This document shows, piece after piece, positions 17,502-26,226 of a stretch of DNA of 64,000 nt (its first letter is position 1; the number at the start of each line of letters is the position of its first letter). Both the position numbers and the translations under genes were made by a program. The notes below the pieces were generated by a model. That model did not search any database. It was given only the letters and a program-made list of their open reading frames with translations, and was not told the DNA's origin. Origin of the DNA: Roseibacillus sp. (GTDB lineage Bacteria; Verrucomicrobiota; Verrucomicrobiia; Verrucomicrobiales; Akkermansiaceae); contig JAPKFB010000004.1 of NCBI GenBank assembly GCA_028821775.1, forward strand, positions 1-64,000, read 5' to 3'.

Positions 17502-18803
17502 TCATCTTGGTCGGTAGAGGCCTTCGAGCTCGAAAATCCTGTTGGAGGCGATTTTTTCGTCGTCCCACTTTGCTTGGGCGGCCAGACATTGGGAGAGGAG
17601 ATTCCAGGAAAGGAGGGCCTCGGGGGCGAGGGTGGTGGCGATGCGCAGGTGTTTTTCGGCGCCGAGGTTGTCTTTCTTGGCGCGGAGCGCGATGGCGTAG
17701 GCGCGGTGGAGGTCGTAGTCGAAGGGAGCATTTTCGCAGGCGGTCTTGAGGAACTCGGTAGCCTTGTCGAGCTTACCCATGAGGGTGTACTGATCTGCCT
17801 GGTTGAGCAGGAAGGTGCCGAGCTGATTTCCGTGGGCGACGGCCTTTTGAAAGGCCTCCATGGCCTCTTGATCGTGTTTGCGGTCGCGCAAGATGTAGCC
17901 AAGACGTTGCCATCCTGCGGCACTCTTGGGTTGGCGGGCGAGCGCGCGGCGCAAGAGGCGTTCTGCTTCCACGAGCTCCCCCCTCATTTGGGCCGAGCGC
18001 CCGAGCAGGTAGGAAGCATCGAGGGCGAGAGGATCGGCAGGCTGGAGGCTGGCCGGAAGGGGAAAGGGAATGATGGCTGCGGCCTTTGGGTTTGTAGGGA
18101 CCTGCCGGGCGATGGTGGAGGCCGGGGCGGCAAAGAGAAATCGTTGCCGGGCATTGATGGAGGGGGGATAGAGGCAACCGGTGACCAAGCCCTTGGCATT
18201 GAAGATCGGAGTGCCCGCGGGGACATACAGGATGCCGTGTGCGCCCAAGTTGGCCCCCACGCTGAGGATCTTGAGGTACTTCTGGGATCGTGGGATGGGA
18301 GCTTTGCGAATGGCCAGAATGGGAGCGGTGATGGTGCCGCCATTTTTCTTCGCACGGAGAATGGCCACCCGCTCCCCAAGCGCGCTGTCGATGGGGGCCA
18401 GGACGAGAAACTTGGTGGGCCGTTGATCGGTGCGGATGATCGCCATGCCGTAGTCATGGTTTACTGCGATCAATCCCGGGATTGCGACCGGGCTGCCGTC
18501 GAGCTCGAGCTTGGCGGTGAAGCGTCCTGTTTCGAAGGCTTGCAACGGTGCCACCGCCAGACCGTCGCTGGAGATGAAAAATCCGCGGTAAGTGATGAGT
18601 TCATCGGCGGCGAGACCCGGGCGGGAGACTTCAAAGGAGATGAGAGCCTCGTGCGAGGACTCAGCGGCCGCCATCAGGTGATCTTCGACCGTGGGGTCGG
18701 CCTTGGTATTCGGTGGCGCGGCGGGCTGGGCCGGAGCAGAGACCAGAAGGAGGAGGGAAAGGGCAGGGGTAAGGAACTTCAGCAAGGCCGGGCTAGCTAG
18801 CAC
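17502..18803 (-). CDS. Exported protein: degenerate trypsin-like domain plus TPR repeats
   Basis: The protein begins with a signal peptide (LLKFLTPALSLLLLVSAPAQPA), so it is exported. Residues of the first half follow the beta-strand pattern of HtrA/trypsin-like proteases: YRGFFISSDGLAVAPLQAF, NHDYGMAIIRTD, and GTPIFNAKGLVTGCLY where an active protease would have GSPLFN. The Ser is replaced by Thr and the catalytic His is not at its place, so it is probably inactive. The second half has three to four TPR repeats (ERLLRRALARQPKSAAGWQR and similar). GTG 18803 was chosen because it starts just before the signal peptide; the frame is open 20 codons further. A binding or scaffold role is likely. 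Confidence 0.65.
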   Translation of the reverse strand: MLASPALLKFLTPALSLLLLVSAPAQPAAPPNTKADPTVEDHLMAAAESSHEALISFEVSRPGLAADELITYRGFFISSDGLAVAPLQAFETGRFTAKLELDGSPVAIPGLIAVNHDYGMAIIRTDQRPTKFLVLAPIDSALGERVAILRAKKNGGTITAPILAIRKAPIPRSQKYLKILSVGANLGAHGILYVPAGTPIFNAKGLVTGCLYPPSINARQRFLFAAPASTIARQVPTNPKAAAIIPFPLPASLQPADPLALDASYLLGRSAQMRGELVEAERLLRRALARQPKSAAGWQRLGYILRDRKHDQEAMEAFQKAVAHGNQLGTFLLNQADQYTLMGKLDKATEFLKTACENAPFDYDLHRAYAIALRAKKDNLGAEKHLRIATTLAPEALLSWNLLSQCLAAQAKWDDEKIASNRIFELEGLYRPR

Positions 18804-18973
18804 GGGGATGGTCCTGGTGCAAGGGGAAGAGCCCGTGGAAGGCGCGAATCGCCCCGGAGTCAAGTTGGCGAGGATGATCCCGAAGGTCCCGGGATCTGCG
18901 GCCCTCCGTGAGGGTGAGGTGAGGGCGGGAGCGCTTGGGGCAGGGGGGCGAACGTTCCTGAGAGGGGACTTGG

Positions 18974-20773
18974 CTAGTCCCCGCTTTTCAAGACCCGGAT
19001 AAAGGCGTCCTGCGGGATGTTGACCTTACCGATGGCCTTCATCTTCGCCTTGCCCTTTTTCTGCTTCTCGAGGAGCTTGCGCTTGCGGGAGATGTCGCCG
19101 CCATAACATTTGGCGGTCACGTTTTTGCGCATGGCCGTGATGGTGGAGCGCGCGATGATTTTTCCTCCGAGGACCGCTTGGATGGCGACGGTGAAGAGTT
19201 GTTGAGGAATGACGTCCTTGAGTTTTTCCGCGAGGCGGCGCCCGTATCCTTCGGCCTTGTCCCGGTGCACGATGGTTGAGAATGCATCCACGGGTTCCCC
19301 GGCGATGAGCATGTCCATCTTGACGAGGTTGGCCGGCTGGTAGCCGTGGTGCTCGTAGTCCATTGACCCGTAACCACGTGTGCCGGACTTGAGCCGGTCA
19401 TTGAAGTCGACGAGGATCTCGGAGAGGGGCAACACACAGTGAAGCATCACGCGCGATTCGTCGACAGTCTCGGTGTGATCGAGGGTGCCTCGCTTTTCCA
19501 TTACGAGGGACATCATGTCGCCGATGAATTCGGAGGGGATCATGATGTAGACCTTGACCATGGGTTCGCGAATCTCGGAGATCTCGGAGATGTCGGGAAG
19601 GAGGCAGGGATTGTCGACGAGGATGTCCTCGCCATTGGTCTTGGTGACCTCGAAAATCACGGACGGATAAGTCGAAATGACGTCCATGTTGAACTCGCGG
19701 CGCAGGCGCTCCTGCACGATCTCCATGTGAAGGAGGCCGAGGAATCCACAGCGGAAGCCGAAGCCGAGAGCGGCGGATGACTCCTGCTGAAAGGTGAAAG
19801 CGGCGTCATTGATCTGAAGCTTGCCCATCGCACCCTTGAGTCCTTCGTAGTCGGAGGAATCGACCGGGTAGATCCCGGAGAAGACCAAGGGTTGGATCTC
19901 CTTGAAGCCGGGAAGGGCCTTGGGGCACGGGTGGGTGGAGTTGGTGATGGTGTCGCCGATCTTGACTTCGCTCGCCGACTTCATGTTGGCGATGACGTAG
20001 CCCACATCGCCCGCGCTGAGGAGGTCCTCCTTACTCATCTTGGGCGTGAAGTGTCCCACTTCCTTGACCTCGTAGGTTTTCTCGGTGGCGAAAAGCTTGA
20101 TGCGTGTGCCCCGTTGCAGGGAGCCCGACATGACTCGGACATAGGAGACCACGCCGCGGAAGGAATCGTAGATCGAATCAAAAACAGAGGCCCGCAGCAA
20201 TTGGTCCTCATCCTCGGAGGGGGCGGGAATGCGACTGATCACCGCTTCAAGAATCTCTGCGATGCCGATCCCTTCCTTCGCGGAAGCAGGGATGGCGTCC
20301 TCTCCTGGAATGGCGAGGATGTCCTCCAGTTGCTTGCGACATTTGTCCACGTCGGCAGCGGGAAGGTCGATTTTGTTGATGACCGGAATGATGACGAGGT
20401 CTTGCTCCATCGCGAGGTGGACATTCGCGACGGTCTGGGCTTCCACTCCCTGAGCGGCATCGATGAGGAGGAGGGCGCCTTCACAGGCGGCGAGACTCCG
20501 CGAGACTTCGTAGGAGAAGTCCACGTGGCCGGGAGTGTCGAGAAGGTTGAGCTTGATGCGTTGCCCGGCCTGGGAATTGTAATACATCGTGACCGGGTGC
20601 GACTTGATCGTGATTCCGCGCTCGCGCTCGAGATCCATCGAGTCGAGGAGTTGGTCCTGCATCTCGCGCACTGTGATCGTCTGAGTGGTCTCCAGAAGGC
20701 GGTCCGAGAGGGTGGTCTTTCCGTGATCGATGTGGGCGATGATGGAAAAATTCCTAGTATGCTCGATGGACAT
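18974..20773 (-). CDS. lepA: Elongation factor 4 (back-translocating GTPase)
   Basis: LepA is a ribosome-associated translational GTPase close to EF-G. It begins [22 protein letters not shown] with the G1 loop; G3 [19 protein letters not shown] and G4 [11 protein letters not shown] follow. The LepA-specific C-terminal domain is intact ([20 protein letters not shown], then [19 protein letters not shown]). The length from ATG 20773 is 599 residues, exactly the family norm (597-600). The frame is open 36 codons further, but those residues are not family-like. It is divergent from the gene at 20935 across 161 bases. Confidence 0.97.
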   Translation of the reverse strand: MSIEHTRNFSIIAHIDHGKTTLSDRLLETTQTITVREMQDQLLDSMDLERERGITIKSHPVTMYYNSQAGQRIKLNLLDTPGHVDFSYEVSRSLAACEGALLLIDAAQGVEAQTVANVHLAMEQDLVIIPVINKIDLPAADVDKCRKQLEDILAIPGEDAIPASAKEGIGIAEILEAVISRIPAPSEDEDQLLRASVFDSIYDSFRGVVSYVRVMSGSLQRGTRIKLFATEKTYEVKEVGHFTPKMSKEDLLSAGDVGYVIANMKSASEVKIGDTITNSTHPCPKALPGFKEIQPLVFSGIYPVDSSDYEGLKGAMGKLQINDAAFTFQQESSAALGFGFRCGFLGLLHMEIVQERLRREFNMDVISTYPSVIFEVTKTNGEDILVDNPCLLPDISEISEIREPMVKVYIMIPSEFIGDMMSLVMEKRGTLDHTETVDESRVMLHCVLPLSEILVDFNDRLKSGTRGYGSMDYEHHGYQPANLVKMDMLIAGEPVDAFSTIVHRDKAEGYGRRLAEKLKDVIPQQLFTVAIQAVLGGKIIARSTITAMRKNVTAKCYGGDISRKRKLLEKQKKGKAKMKAIGKVNIPQDAFIRVLKSGD

Positions 20774-20934
20774 ATTGGGGGATGGCACCTCTACGGCAGC
20801 GGGGGGAAGAAAGCGTGATTCTAGCCTGATAGCACGGAAAAAGGAAGGATTGGGCGATGACATGGGAGGGAAATGACCCAATTGGAATCGGGAATCGAGT
20901 TGTCGGAGGGTGGGAATGGGGATTGGGTAGCAGG

Positions 20935-21921
20935 ATGAGAACCATGCTCCTCCTCCTCGCCCTGGTGGCTCCAGCCCTTGGAGAAGAGGGTGCCAAGAGG
21001 GTGAAATTCCTGAACTATCCCGAATGTATTGAGCTCTCCAATGGCACCACGACGGTGATCCTGGGGCCTCACAGCGGAGGGCGGGTCCTGAAATACGAGT
21101 TCAAGGGGAAGGACGTGCTTTATCTCGATCCGCGGGAAGCGGAGTGGGGCACGGAAAAGGCCAAGGGTAGGAAATTCACGAGCGCGGGGCGCTTCGACAT
21201 AGGTCCCGAGTACATCATTCCCCGCCATGAAGCGCTCTGGTCGGGTGAGTGGGGAGCGGAGATCACCGGTCCCCGCGCAGCCCGGATGGTAAGTCAGGTG
21301 GACAAGGCCACAGGGGTGATGTTGACCCGGCAGTTTACCCTCGCGAAGGACTCTTCTCACCTGTCCTGCAAGCAGATCATCATGAACCTCTCAGGCGAGA
21401 ACGTGCGCTGGTGTCACTGGAGCCGGACTTTTGCGAAGGGGGGCGGGATTGTGGTCATTCCCATCGATGAAATGCCGGCTCGATTGCCCAAGGGCTATGT
21501 GATGTATCCCGCGCGAAATCTGATCAATCTCCAACCGGAGGATTCCATGGTCCGCCGCCGTGGGAATTTCTTGGAGATTCTCGGACCACCGGCCCATCCC
21601 AAACTGGGTTTGGATTCCAATGGTTGGATGGCTTACCAGCTTCCGGAGGACGTTGCTTTTGTGAAGGTCTACGAAACGCCGAAGGATCGCCCCTACAGCG
21701 AGGTGGCGGCCTTCAACACTTCGGTTTGGTATCCCAAGCAGTCGAAGATTCCGACCGTCGAGCTGGAGCCAATCGGGCCAGCGAATGAGATGGCACCCAA
21801 CACCAGCGCGAGTTTCACGGAAGATTGGTTTATTCTGGAGAACAAGTTTCCTCCGAAGGGAACCGACCTCAACCTCGCGGCGCTTGCTGAGATGGTCAAT
21901 CGCCAGTGCGTCCTCAAGTAG
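20935..21921 (+). CDS. Secreted DUF4380-like beta-sandwich protein
   Basis: A 328-residue protein starting with a signal peptide ([16 protein letters not shown]). The mature part opens with [21 protein letters not shown] and [19 protein letters not shown], which resembles the DUF4380/galactose-mutarotase-like fold of uncharacterised PVC secreted proteins that may act on sugars. [15 protein letters not shown] and [19 protein letters not shown] also look like the aldose-epimerase-type sandwich. There is no catalytic motif I can point to. ATG 20935 was chosen because it starts the signal peptide. It is followed by a likely intrinsic terminator at 22089. Family assignment is from memory of sequence style and moderate. 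Confidence 0.6.
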   Translation: MRTMLLLLALVAPALGEEGAKRVKFLNYPECIELSNGTTTVILGPHSGGRVLKYEFKGKDVLYLDPREAEWGTEKAKGRKFTSAGRFDIGPEYIIPRHEALWSGEWGAEITGPRAARMVSQVDKATGVMLTRQFTLAKDSSHLSCKQIIMNLSGENVRWCHWSRTFAKGGGIVVIPIDEMPARLPKGYVMYPARNLINLQPEDSMVRRRGNFLEILGPPAHPKLGLDSNGWMAYQLPEDVAFVKVYETPKDRPYSEVAAFNTSVWYPKQSKIPTVELEPIGPANEMAPNTSASFTEDWFILENKFPPKGTDLNLAALAEMVNRQCVLK

Positions 21922-22088
21922 AGCGGTGACCTGGCGCTGTGAATGCGCGGGATCGCTCAATCTGGATTCCCCGCCCTCCGAGCGAGGATTCCTTTGGGAT
22001 CGGAATCGGGGAGCAGAGCGGGAGGGATGATAAATTCTGGCGTCATTCCTGCTGGGGTTGCTTGATCATCGTCTCCTGCCAAGAGACT

Positions 22089-22118
22089 TAGGTGAGGGGC
22101 ATTCGTTCACCTATTTTT
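22089..22118 (+). terminator. Probable intrinsic terminator, plus strand
   Basis: TAGGTGA (22089-22095) pairs perfectly with TCACCTA (22107-22113) around an 11-base loop, and TTTTT follows immediately. It lies about 170 bases after the stop of the DUF4380-like gene, the only plus-strand gene upstream. The intervening stretch has no other gene. Confidence 0.55.
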
Positions 22119-22174
22119 GACGACTGTAAAACATATCTCCATGTAATGATATGACATAACTGTATTAATTGGTT

Positions 22175-22498
22175 ATGATGGCAGCGATGAGCGCCTTTGC
22201 TCGAAAGCCTCTTATCGATCCTCGATCGGACAATCGGGTGGCCAAGTGGCATCATTGCTATATCATTATGGAGGCCTTTTACCTGCTCATCCTGGCGGGA
22301 GGGTTGGTGGGGTATCAGCGGATGGCCAAACTCTACAAAGAGTCCCATTCGACCAACGAATACTGGACACAGGGGGTGGAATCCTTCGGGGAGCTGGAGC
22401 GCCTCGATGATTGGTCCGGCCTCACTCTCTCGTCGCGCCTTGCCAGCCGGAAAGATTGCTTTCGTCGCCCCTCACCCACTTTTATGAACACACTCTAG
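22175..22498 (+). CDS. Possible small membrane protein
   Basis: A 107-residue open frame (ATG 22175; TTG 22169 also possible) after an unusually AT-rich stretch (22110-22170) that could hold a promoter. It contains one plausible transmembrane helix, CYIIMEAFYLLILAGGLVGY, then a polar tail (KESHSTNEYWTQGVESFGEL). The last 30 residues look less like protein (RKDCFRRPSPTF), and the frame runs four bases into the 3' end of the convergent argF. There is no recognised family. It could be real, truncated or chance coding; I lean slightly against it being a full intact gene. Confidence 0.35.
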   Translation: MMAAMSAFARKPLIDPRSDNRVAKWHHCYIIMEAFYLLILAGGLVGYQRMAKLYKESHSTNEYWTQGVESFGELERLDDWSGLTLSSRLASRKDCFRRPSPTFMNTL

Positions 22499-23403
22499 AT
22501 GATCCGATGCTTCACCATGCGGGCCATGATTCCCTTTTGGATGTGAAGCCGGTTTTCCGCTTGCTGGAAGATGGTGTCGGAATGCTGTTCAAGAACATCT
22601 TCGGTGATCTCCTTGCCGCGGTAGGCGGGCAGGCAGTGAAGGACGATGTGCCCGGAGGCGGCCTCCCGGAGAAGTTGCGCGTTGATCTGGTAGGGACCGA
22701 AGGTCGCTTCCTTTTCGGTCTCGCCTTCCTGGCCCATGGAAAGCCAGACATCGGTGTTGACGACGTGGGCACCCGCGACGGCATGCTTTGGATTGGACGT
22801 GACAGTGATGTTGGCGCCACCGAGTTTGGAGAGGAATTCGGCAGGCGGTTGATACTCGGGGGGGGAGGCGAGAACGAACTCGAAGCCGAGATGCTTGGCT
22901 GCCCAGCACCAGGAGCGCGCCATGTTGCTGTAGCCATCGCCGACGAAGGCGATCTTTTTTCCGTCCCAGCCCCCAAGTTTTTCGCGGATGGTGAGAAGGT
23001 CGGCGAGAATCTGACAGGGGTGTTCGTCATCGGTGAGAGCATTGATGGTAGGGATGCCCGCGTAGGCTGCAAAGTCTTCCACGTCCTTCTGCTGGTAGGT
23101 GCGAATGATGGCTCCGTGGACCATGCGGCCCAGCACGCGAGCGGTGTCCTTGATCGGCTCGCCGCGGCCGAGGTGGATTTCGTTCTGGCTGAGGAAAATG
23201 GGCGAGCCTCCAAGTTCGCGGATGCCCACTTCGAAGGAGACCCGGGTGCGGGTGGAGGACTTCGAAAAGATGAGAGCCCAGACTTGGCCGGTGAGAGGAA
23301 ATTCCTCGTGCTGGCCGCGGCGGGTCTTGAGCGTCACCGCGTGGTCGATGTACTTGACGATGTTCTGAGGGTGCATCGCCTCGATGGAAAGTAGGTGGTC
23401 CAT
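22495..23403 (-). CDS. argF: Ornithine carbamoyltransferase
   Basis: ArgF makes citrulline from ornithine and carbamoyl phosphate, a step of arginine synthesis in the cytoplasm. The carbamoyl-phosphate motif FSKSSTRTRVSFE lies at residues 46-58, the inner HPCQILADLLTI follows, and the ornithine-specific DVWLSMGQE and HCLPAYRGKEI are intact. The length of 302 residues is normal. The start is ATG 23403, with no Shine-Dalgarno sequence. It is last in the minus-strand series argB-argD-argF, with 175 bases between argD and argF that contain no other gene. Confidence 0.95.
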   Translation of the reverse strand: MDHLLSIEAMHPQNIVKYIDHAVTLKTRRGQHEEFPLTGQVWALIFSKSSTRTRVSFEVGIRELGGSPIFLSQNEIHLGRGEPIKDTARVLGRMVHGAIIRTYQQKDVEDFAAYAGIPTINALTDDEHPCQILADLLTIREKLGGWDGKKIAFVGDGYSNMARSWCWAAKHLGFEFVLASPPEYQPPAEFLSKLGGANITVTSNPKHAVAGAHVVNTDVWLSMGQEGETEKEATFGPYQINAQLLREAASGHIVLHCLPAYRGKEITEDVLEQHSDTIFQQAENRLHIQKGIMARMVKHRII

Positions 23404-23578
23404 GGATTAGGAAGTCTGAAATCGGAAAGTCGGGGGAAAGGAAGAAGAGAGATTGAAGGAAAATGCAGGAAGATGCAAGAGGCGCGGAGAGGAAATTCCA
23501 GGGTTGAGTTGCTGAATTCCAAACTCGGCGAATGACCGACGTGCAAAGATTCGATTAGCCGGGCCTCTCGATCAGCGT

Positions 23579-24832
23579 TCAAAGGAGGGCATCGAGACCT
23601 GCTTTGAAGACTTCCAGGGCTTCCTTAACCTCTGAATCTGAGACGGTCAGGGGTGGGAGCAGTCGGATGGTATCTCCACCAGCGGGCGGAGCGAGAAGTC
23701 CGGCGGCAGCGAGGTTGCGGGACAAGTGAAGGGAGGGCACGACGCCATCGGGGATGTTTAGATTGGTTGCGCGCAAGCCGATTCCGAGGAGCAAACCCAT
23801 CCCGCGGACTTCGGTGATGCCGGGGTGATTCCAAGAGGAAATCTCTTGGCGGATGTGAACCTCCAGATCGAGGGCGCGGTGGGGCAGGTCGTTGTCGAGG
23901 ACTTCACGGAGGACGGCAAGGGCTGCGGCGCAGGCGAGAGGATTGCCGCCGTAGGTGGAACCATGTGATCCCGGTCCGAGGACACTGAACAAGGGGGTGG
24001 CGTCGTCATCGATGGTGCGTTCGGAAATCCAGAAGCTTCCGATGGGAAACCCTCCGCCCAAGGCCTTGGCCCAGGAGACGCCATCGGGTTTGAGTTCCGG
24101 GGCGATTCTGCGCCAGCAAGTCATGCCCCCGACGCGTCCGAGTCCGCACTGGATCTCGTCGAGAAGGAGGAGCAAGTCGTTCTCCTTGCAGACGCGCTGG
24201 ACGGCGAGGAGAAAGTCGCGTTCGGCGAGGCGGATGCCGCCTTCGCCCTGAATGGGCTCCAATAGGATGGCGGCGGTTTCGGGGCGGATCGCAGCGGCAA
24301 GTTCATCAGGATCGTTGAATTCGAGATGGCGAAAGCCGGGGAGGAGCGGGTCAAATCCTTCCTGCACCTTGGCCTGCCCGGTGGCGGCGAGGGAGCCGAG
24401 GGTGCGGCCGTGGAAGGAGTTTTTGAAGGTGAGGACTTCGTAGCGCGCGTTTCCATTCTGATCGGGACGAGCGTGACCAAAGCGGCGGGCAAGCTTGATG
24501 AGGCCATCGTTGGATTCCGCGCCGGAGTTTCCGAAGAAGACCTTGCCAGGAAGTTGCAGGCATTCCTCCACGAGGCACTCTGCGAGCTCTGCCTGCTTGT
24601 TGATTTGGTAGAGATTCGAACAATGGATCAGTTCGGCGGCTTGCTTGGTGACGGCCTTGGAGAGGGCGTTGCTTCCATGACCGAGGGTGCAGGTTGCGAG
24701 GCCCGAGCAGAAATCGAGGTAACGATTGCCCTCGGCATCCCAGAGCAAGGTGCCCTGGCCCCCCACCGGTGCGACGGCAAACTGGGCGTAGGTAGGGAGG
24801 ACGTATTTGGCAAATTTTTCTGCGGTGGTCAT
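23579..24832 (-). CDS. argD: Acetylornithine/succinyldiaminopimelate aminotransferase
   Basis: A class III PLP aminotransferase that converts N-acetylglutamate semialdehyde to N-acetylornithine. Landmarks are DAEGNRYLDFCSGLATCTLGH, FFGNSGAESNDGLIKLAR, FHGRTLGSLAATGQ, EPIQGEGGIRLAERDF, LLLLDEIQCGLGR and the PLP lysine in SWAKALGGGFPIG. From ATG 24832 it has 417 residues. The frame is open a further 88 codons upstream, but those residues are low-complexity and not family-like. CTTCCCACTTCCCTCTC lies directly before the ATG instead of a Shine-Dalgarno sequence. A leader-peptide-like frame and a strong terminator lie 190-340 bases upstream, which suggests attenuation control. Confidence 0.93.
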   Translation of the reverse strand: MTTAEKFAKYVLPTYAQFAVAPVGGQGTLLWDAEGNRYLDFCSGLATCTLGHGSNALSKAVTKQAAELIHCSNLYQINKQAELAECLVEECLQLPGKVFFGNSGAESNDGLIKLARRFGHARPDQNGNARYEVLTFKNSFHGRTLGSLAATGQAKVQEGFDPLLPGFRHLEFNDPDELAAAIRPETAAILLEPIQGEGGIRLAERDFLLAVQRVCKENDLLLLLDEIQCGLGRVGGMTCWRRIAPELKPDGVSWAKALGGGFPIGSFWISERTIDDDATPLFSVLGPGSHGSTYGGNPLACAAALAVLREVLDNDLPHRALDLEVHIRQEISSWNHPGITEVRGMGLLLGIGLRATNLNIPDGVVPSLHLSRNLAAAGLLAPPAGGDTIRLLPPLTVSDSEVKEALEVFKAGLDALL

Positions 24833-24846
24833 GAGAGGGAAGTGGG

Positions 24847-24874
24847 AAGGTCGTAAGGTCGAAGGTCGAAAGTC
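24847..24874. repeat. Short tandem repeat AAGGTCG (x3 plus a degenerate unit)
   Basis: AAGGTCG occurs at 24847-24853, 24855-24861 and 24862-24868, followed by AAAGTC. It lies 15 bases upstream of the argD start, inside the untranslated leader between the terminator and argD. It may be simple slippage-prone sequence or part of a leader structure; no function can be assigned. Confidence 0.5.
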
Positions 24875-25021
24875 AAGTGGGAGGATCAAATTTCGGATTT
24901 GAGAGGGGTGGTTAGGGGGGGTAAATTGGGTCTGTGGTGGGAGTGGGAATGCGTAGAACCTTCCAGGTCGCAGGGAGGGTGAGCAGGGCGCCGGTGACTT
25001 CCGAGGAGGAGAGGGTTTCCT

Positions 25022-25066
25022 CAAAAAACAAAAACCCCCGGGGCGAATCAGACGGCCTCCGGGGGG
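25022..25066 (-). terminator. Strong intrinsic terminator between argB and argD (candidate attenuator)
   Basis: On the minus strand, CCCCCGG (25065-25059) pairs with CCGGGGG (25041-25035), and TTTTTGTTTTTT follows at once. This is the strongest terminator in the window. It lies about 250 bases after the argB stop but only 32 bases after the stop of a 24-codon frame, so it could end the argB transcript or act as an attenuator for argD. A weaker hairpin (TTGTTT/AAACAA) sits between the small frame and the terminator. Confidence 0.8.
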
Positions 25067-25097
25067 ATGGTGGTTGTTTTGAAGAAACAATCTCACA

Positions 25098-25172
25098 TCA
25101 CGCGAAGGCAGGACTAATCCGGATTGGCCGGATAGCTCGCCACGCGATGGCTTTGAGAGAGATTGCGTTCAT
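25098..25172 (-). CDS. Putative leader peptide upstream of argD (24 codons)
   Basis: An ATG at 25172 opens 24 codons ending in TGA (25100-25098). The peptide contains five Ile, six Ala and three Arg, concentrated in IAWRAIRPIRI (residues 9-19), followed by SPAFA. It lies between argB and argD on their strand, with a TTGACA box upstream and a strong terminator 32 bases downstream, the standard layout of ribosome-mediated attenuation. The ATG has no Shine-Dalgarno sequence. If the predicted promoter is right, transcription would start only a few bases before it, so it may be leaderless. Which amino acid would be sensed (Arg from context, Ile from count) is open. It could be a chance frame. Confidence 0.4.
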   Translation of the reverse strand: MNAISLKAIAWRAIRPIRISPAFA

Positions 25173-25182
25173 GAACGGGGGG

Positions 25183-25211
25183 CTTGTGTGGGAAGAGAGG
25201 CGGCTTGTCAA
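25183..25211 (-). promoter_or_regulatory. Candidate sigma-70-like promoter for the argD leader
   Basis: On the minus strand a perfect TTGACA (25211-25206) is followed after 17 bases by CACAAG (25188-25183), matching three of six positions of TATAAT. Transcription would begin near 25176, almost at the ATG of the leader peptide. The -10 box is weak, so this is a suggestion only. Confidence 0.3.
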
Positions 25212-25312
25212 TTGCGGGAATCACGCTTCTCTTTCCCTGGCGGGGTCCCCGGCGGCGCCGGCCTACCCTTGCCAGCCGGTTTCGCGAACACTCCCTGGGA
25301 GCGCCGCTTCCC

Positions 25313-26182
25313 TTACTTTCGGATCTGGGTGCCGATCCCTTGCTCGGTGAAGATCTCTAACAGCAGGGTGTGGGGGACTCGGCCGTCGATGAAGTGAACC
25401 TTCTCGACCCCGGCGTAAAGGGCCTCGAGGGCGGAGCGGATCTTGGGGATCATGCCCCCGGAGATGACCCCGGAATCGATCATGCCGGCGGCTTGATCCG
25501 GAGTGACGGTGGGAATGAGAGAGCTGGGATCCGAGGGGTCGGCGAGGAGCCCGGGGACATCGGAGACGTAGACCAGCTTGGCGGGTTTGAGAGTGCTGGC
25601 GAGGGCGGCGGCGGCGAGGTCCGCGTTGATGTTGAGGGTCTTGCCGGTGCCGACCTCGGACCCGAGGGGGGAAACGACGGGGACAATTTCGGAGGAAATG
25701 GCGGAGAGGATATCGTCGGAGTGGCAACTGGCGACCTCGCCCACGCGGCCGATCTCGACGGCACGTCCGCCCTCGGTGGAGCCTTGAATACGATGGGCTT
25801 GAAAGACGCCCCTACCGGGAATTCCGGTGGCGCGCCCACCGTGTTGGTTGATGAGATCTACGAGGTGGGGGTTGATGGTGTGGCCGAGAGTCTCCTCGAC
25901 GATGGCAACCGCTTCGGGACTGGTGACTCGAAAGCCGTCGATGAACCTGGCTTCGAGACCCGCGTCCTTCATGGCGGCGGAGATCGCCTTGCCGCCACCG
26001 TGGACGAGGATGGGATTGATGCCGGCGACTTCGAGGAAGACGATGTCGCGCATGAGGGTGCTGAGGAGTTCCTCGTTGTCCATGGCGGAGCCGCCGACCT
26101 TGATGAGAAAGGTCTTTCCACGGAAGCGCTGTAGATAGGGCAGGGCTTCGGTCAGGATGGCGGCTTTGTCCTTGGAGGTCAC
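25313..26182 (-). CDS. argB: Acetylglutamate kinase
   Basis: ArgB phosphorylates N-acetylglutamate, the second step of arginine synthesis and often the one inhibited by arginine. Motifs are KVGGSAMDNEELLSTLMRDIV, NPILVHGGGKAISAAM, LVDLINQHGGRATGIPG, TLNINADLAAAALASTL, VYVSDVPGLL and SGGMIPKIRSALEAL. The length is 289 residues. The start is GTG 26182; the preceding bases are CCTGCCTCCCTCCCACC, a pyrimidine tract. It is first of argB, argD, argF on this strand. It lies 44 bases after the CHASE2-type gene, so it may also be read from there. Confidence 0.95.
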   Translation of the reverse strand: MTSKDKAAILTEALPYLQRFRGKTFLIKVGGSAMDNEELLSTLMRDIVFLEVAGINPILVHGGGKAISAAMKDAGLEARFIDGFRVTSPEAVAIVEETLGHTINPHLVDLINQHGGRATGIPGRGVFQAHRIQGSTEGGRAVEIGRVGEVASCHSDDILSAISSEIVPVVSPLGSEVGTGKTLNINADLAAAALASTLKPAKLVYVSDVPGLLADPSDPSSLIPTVTPDQAAGMIDSGVISGGMIPKIRSALEALYAGVEKVHFIDGRVPHTLLLEIFTEQGIGTQIRK

Positions 26183-26226
26183 GGTGGGAGGGAGGCAGGA
26201 AAACGGATGTTCTTAGGTTCGCAGGT

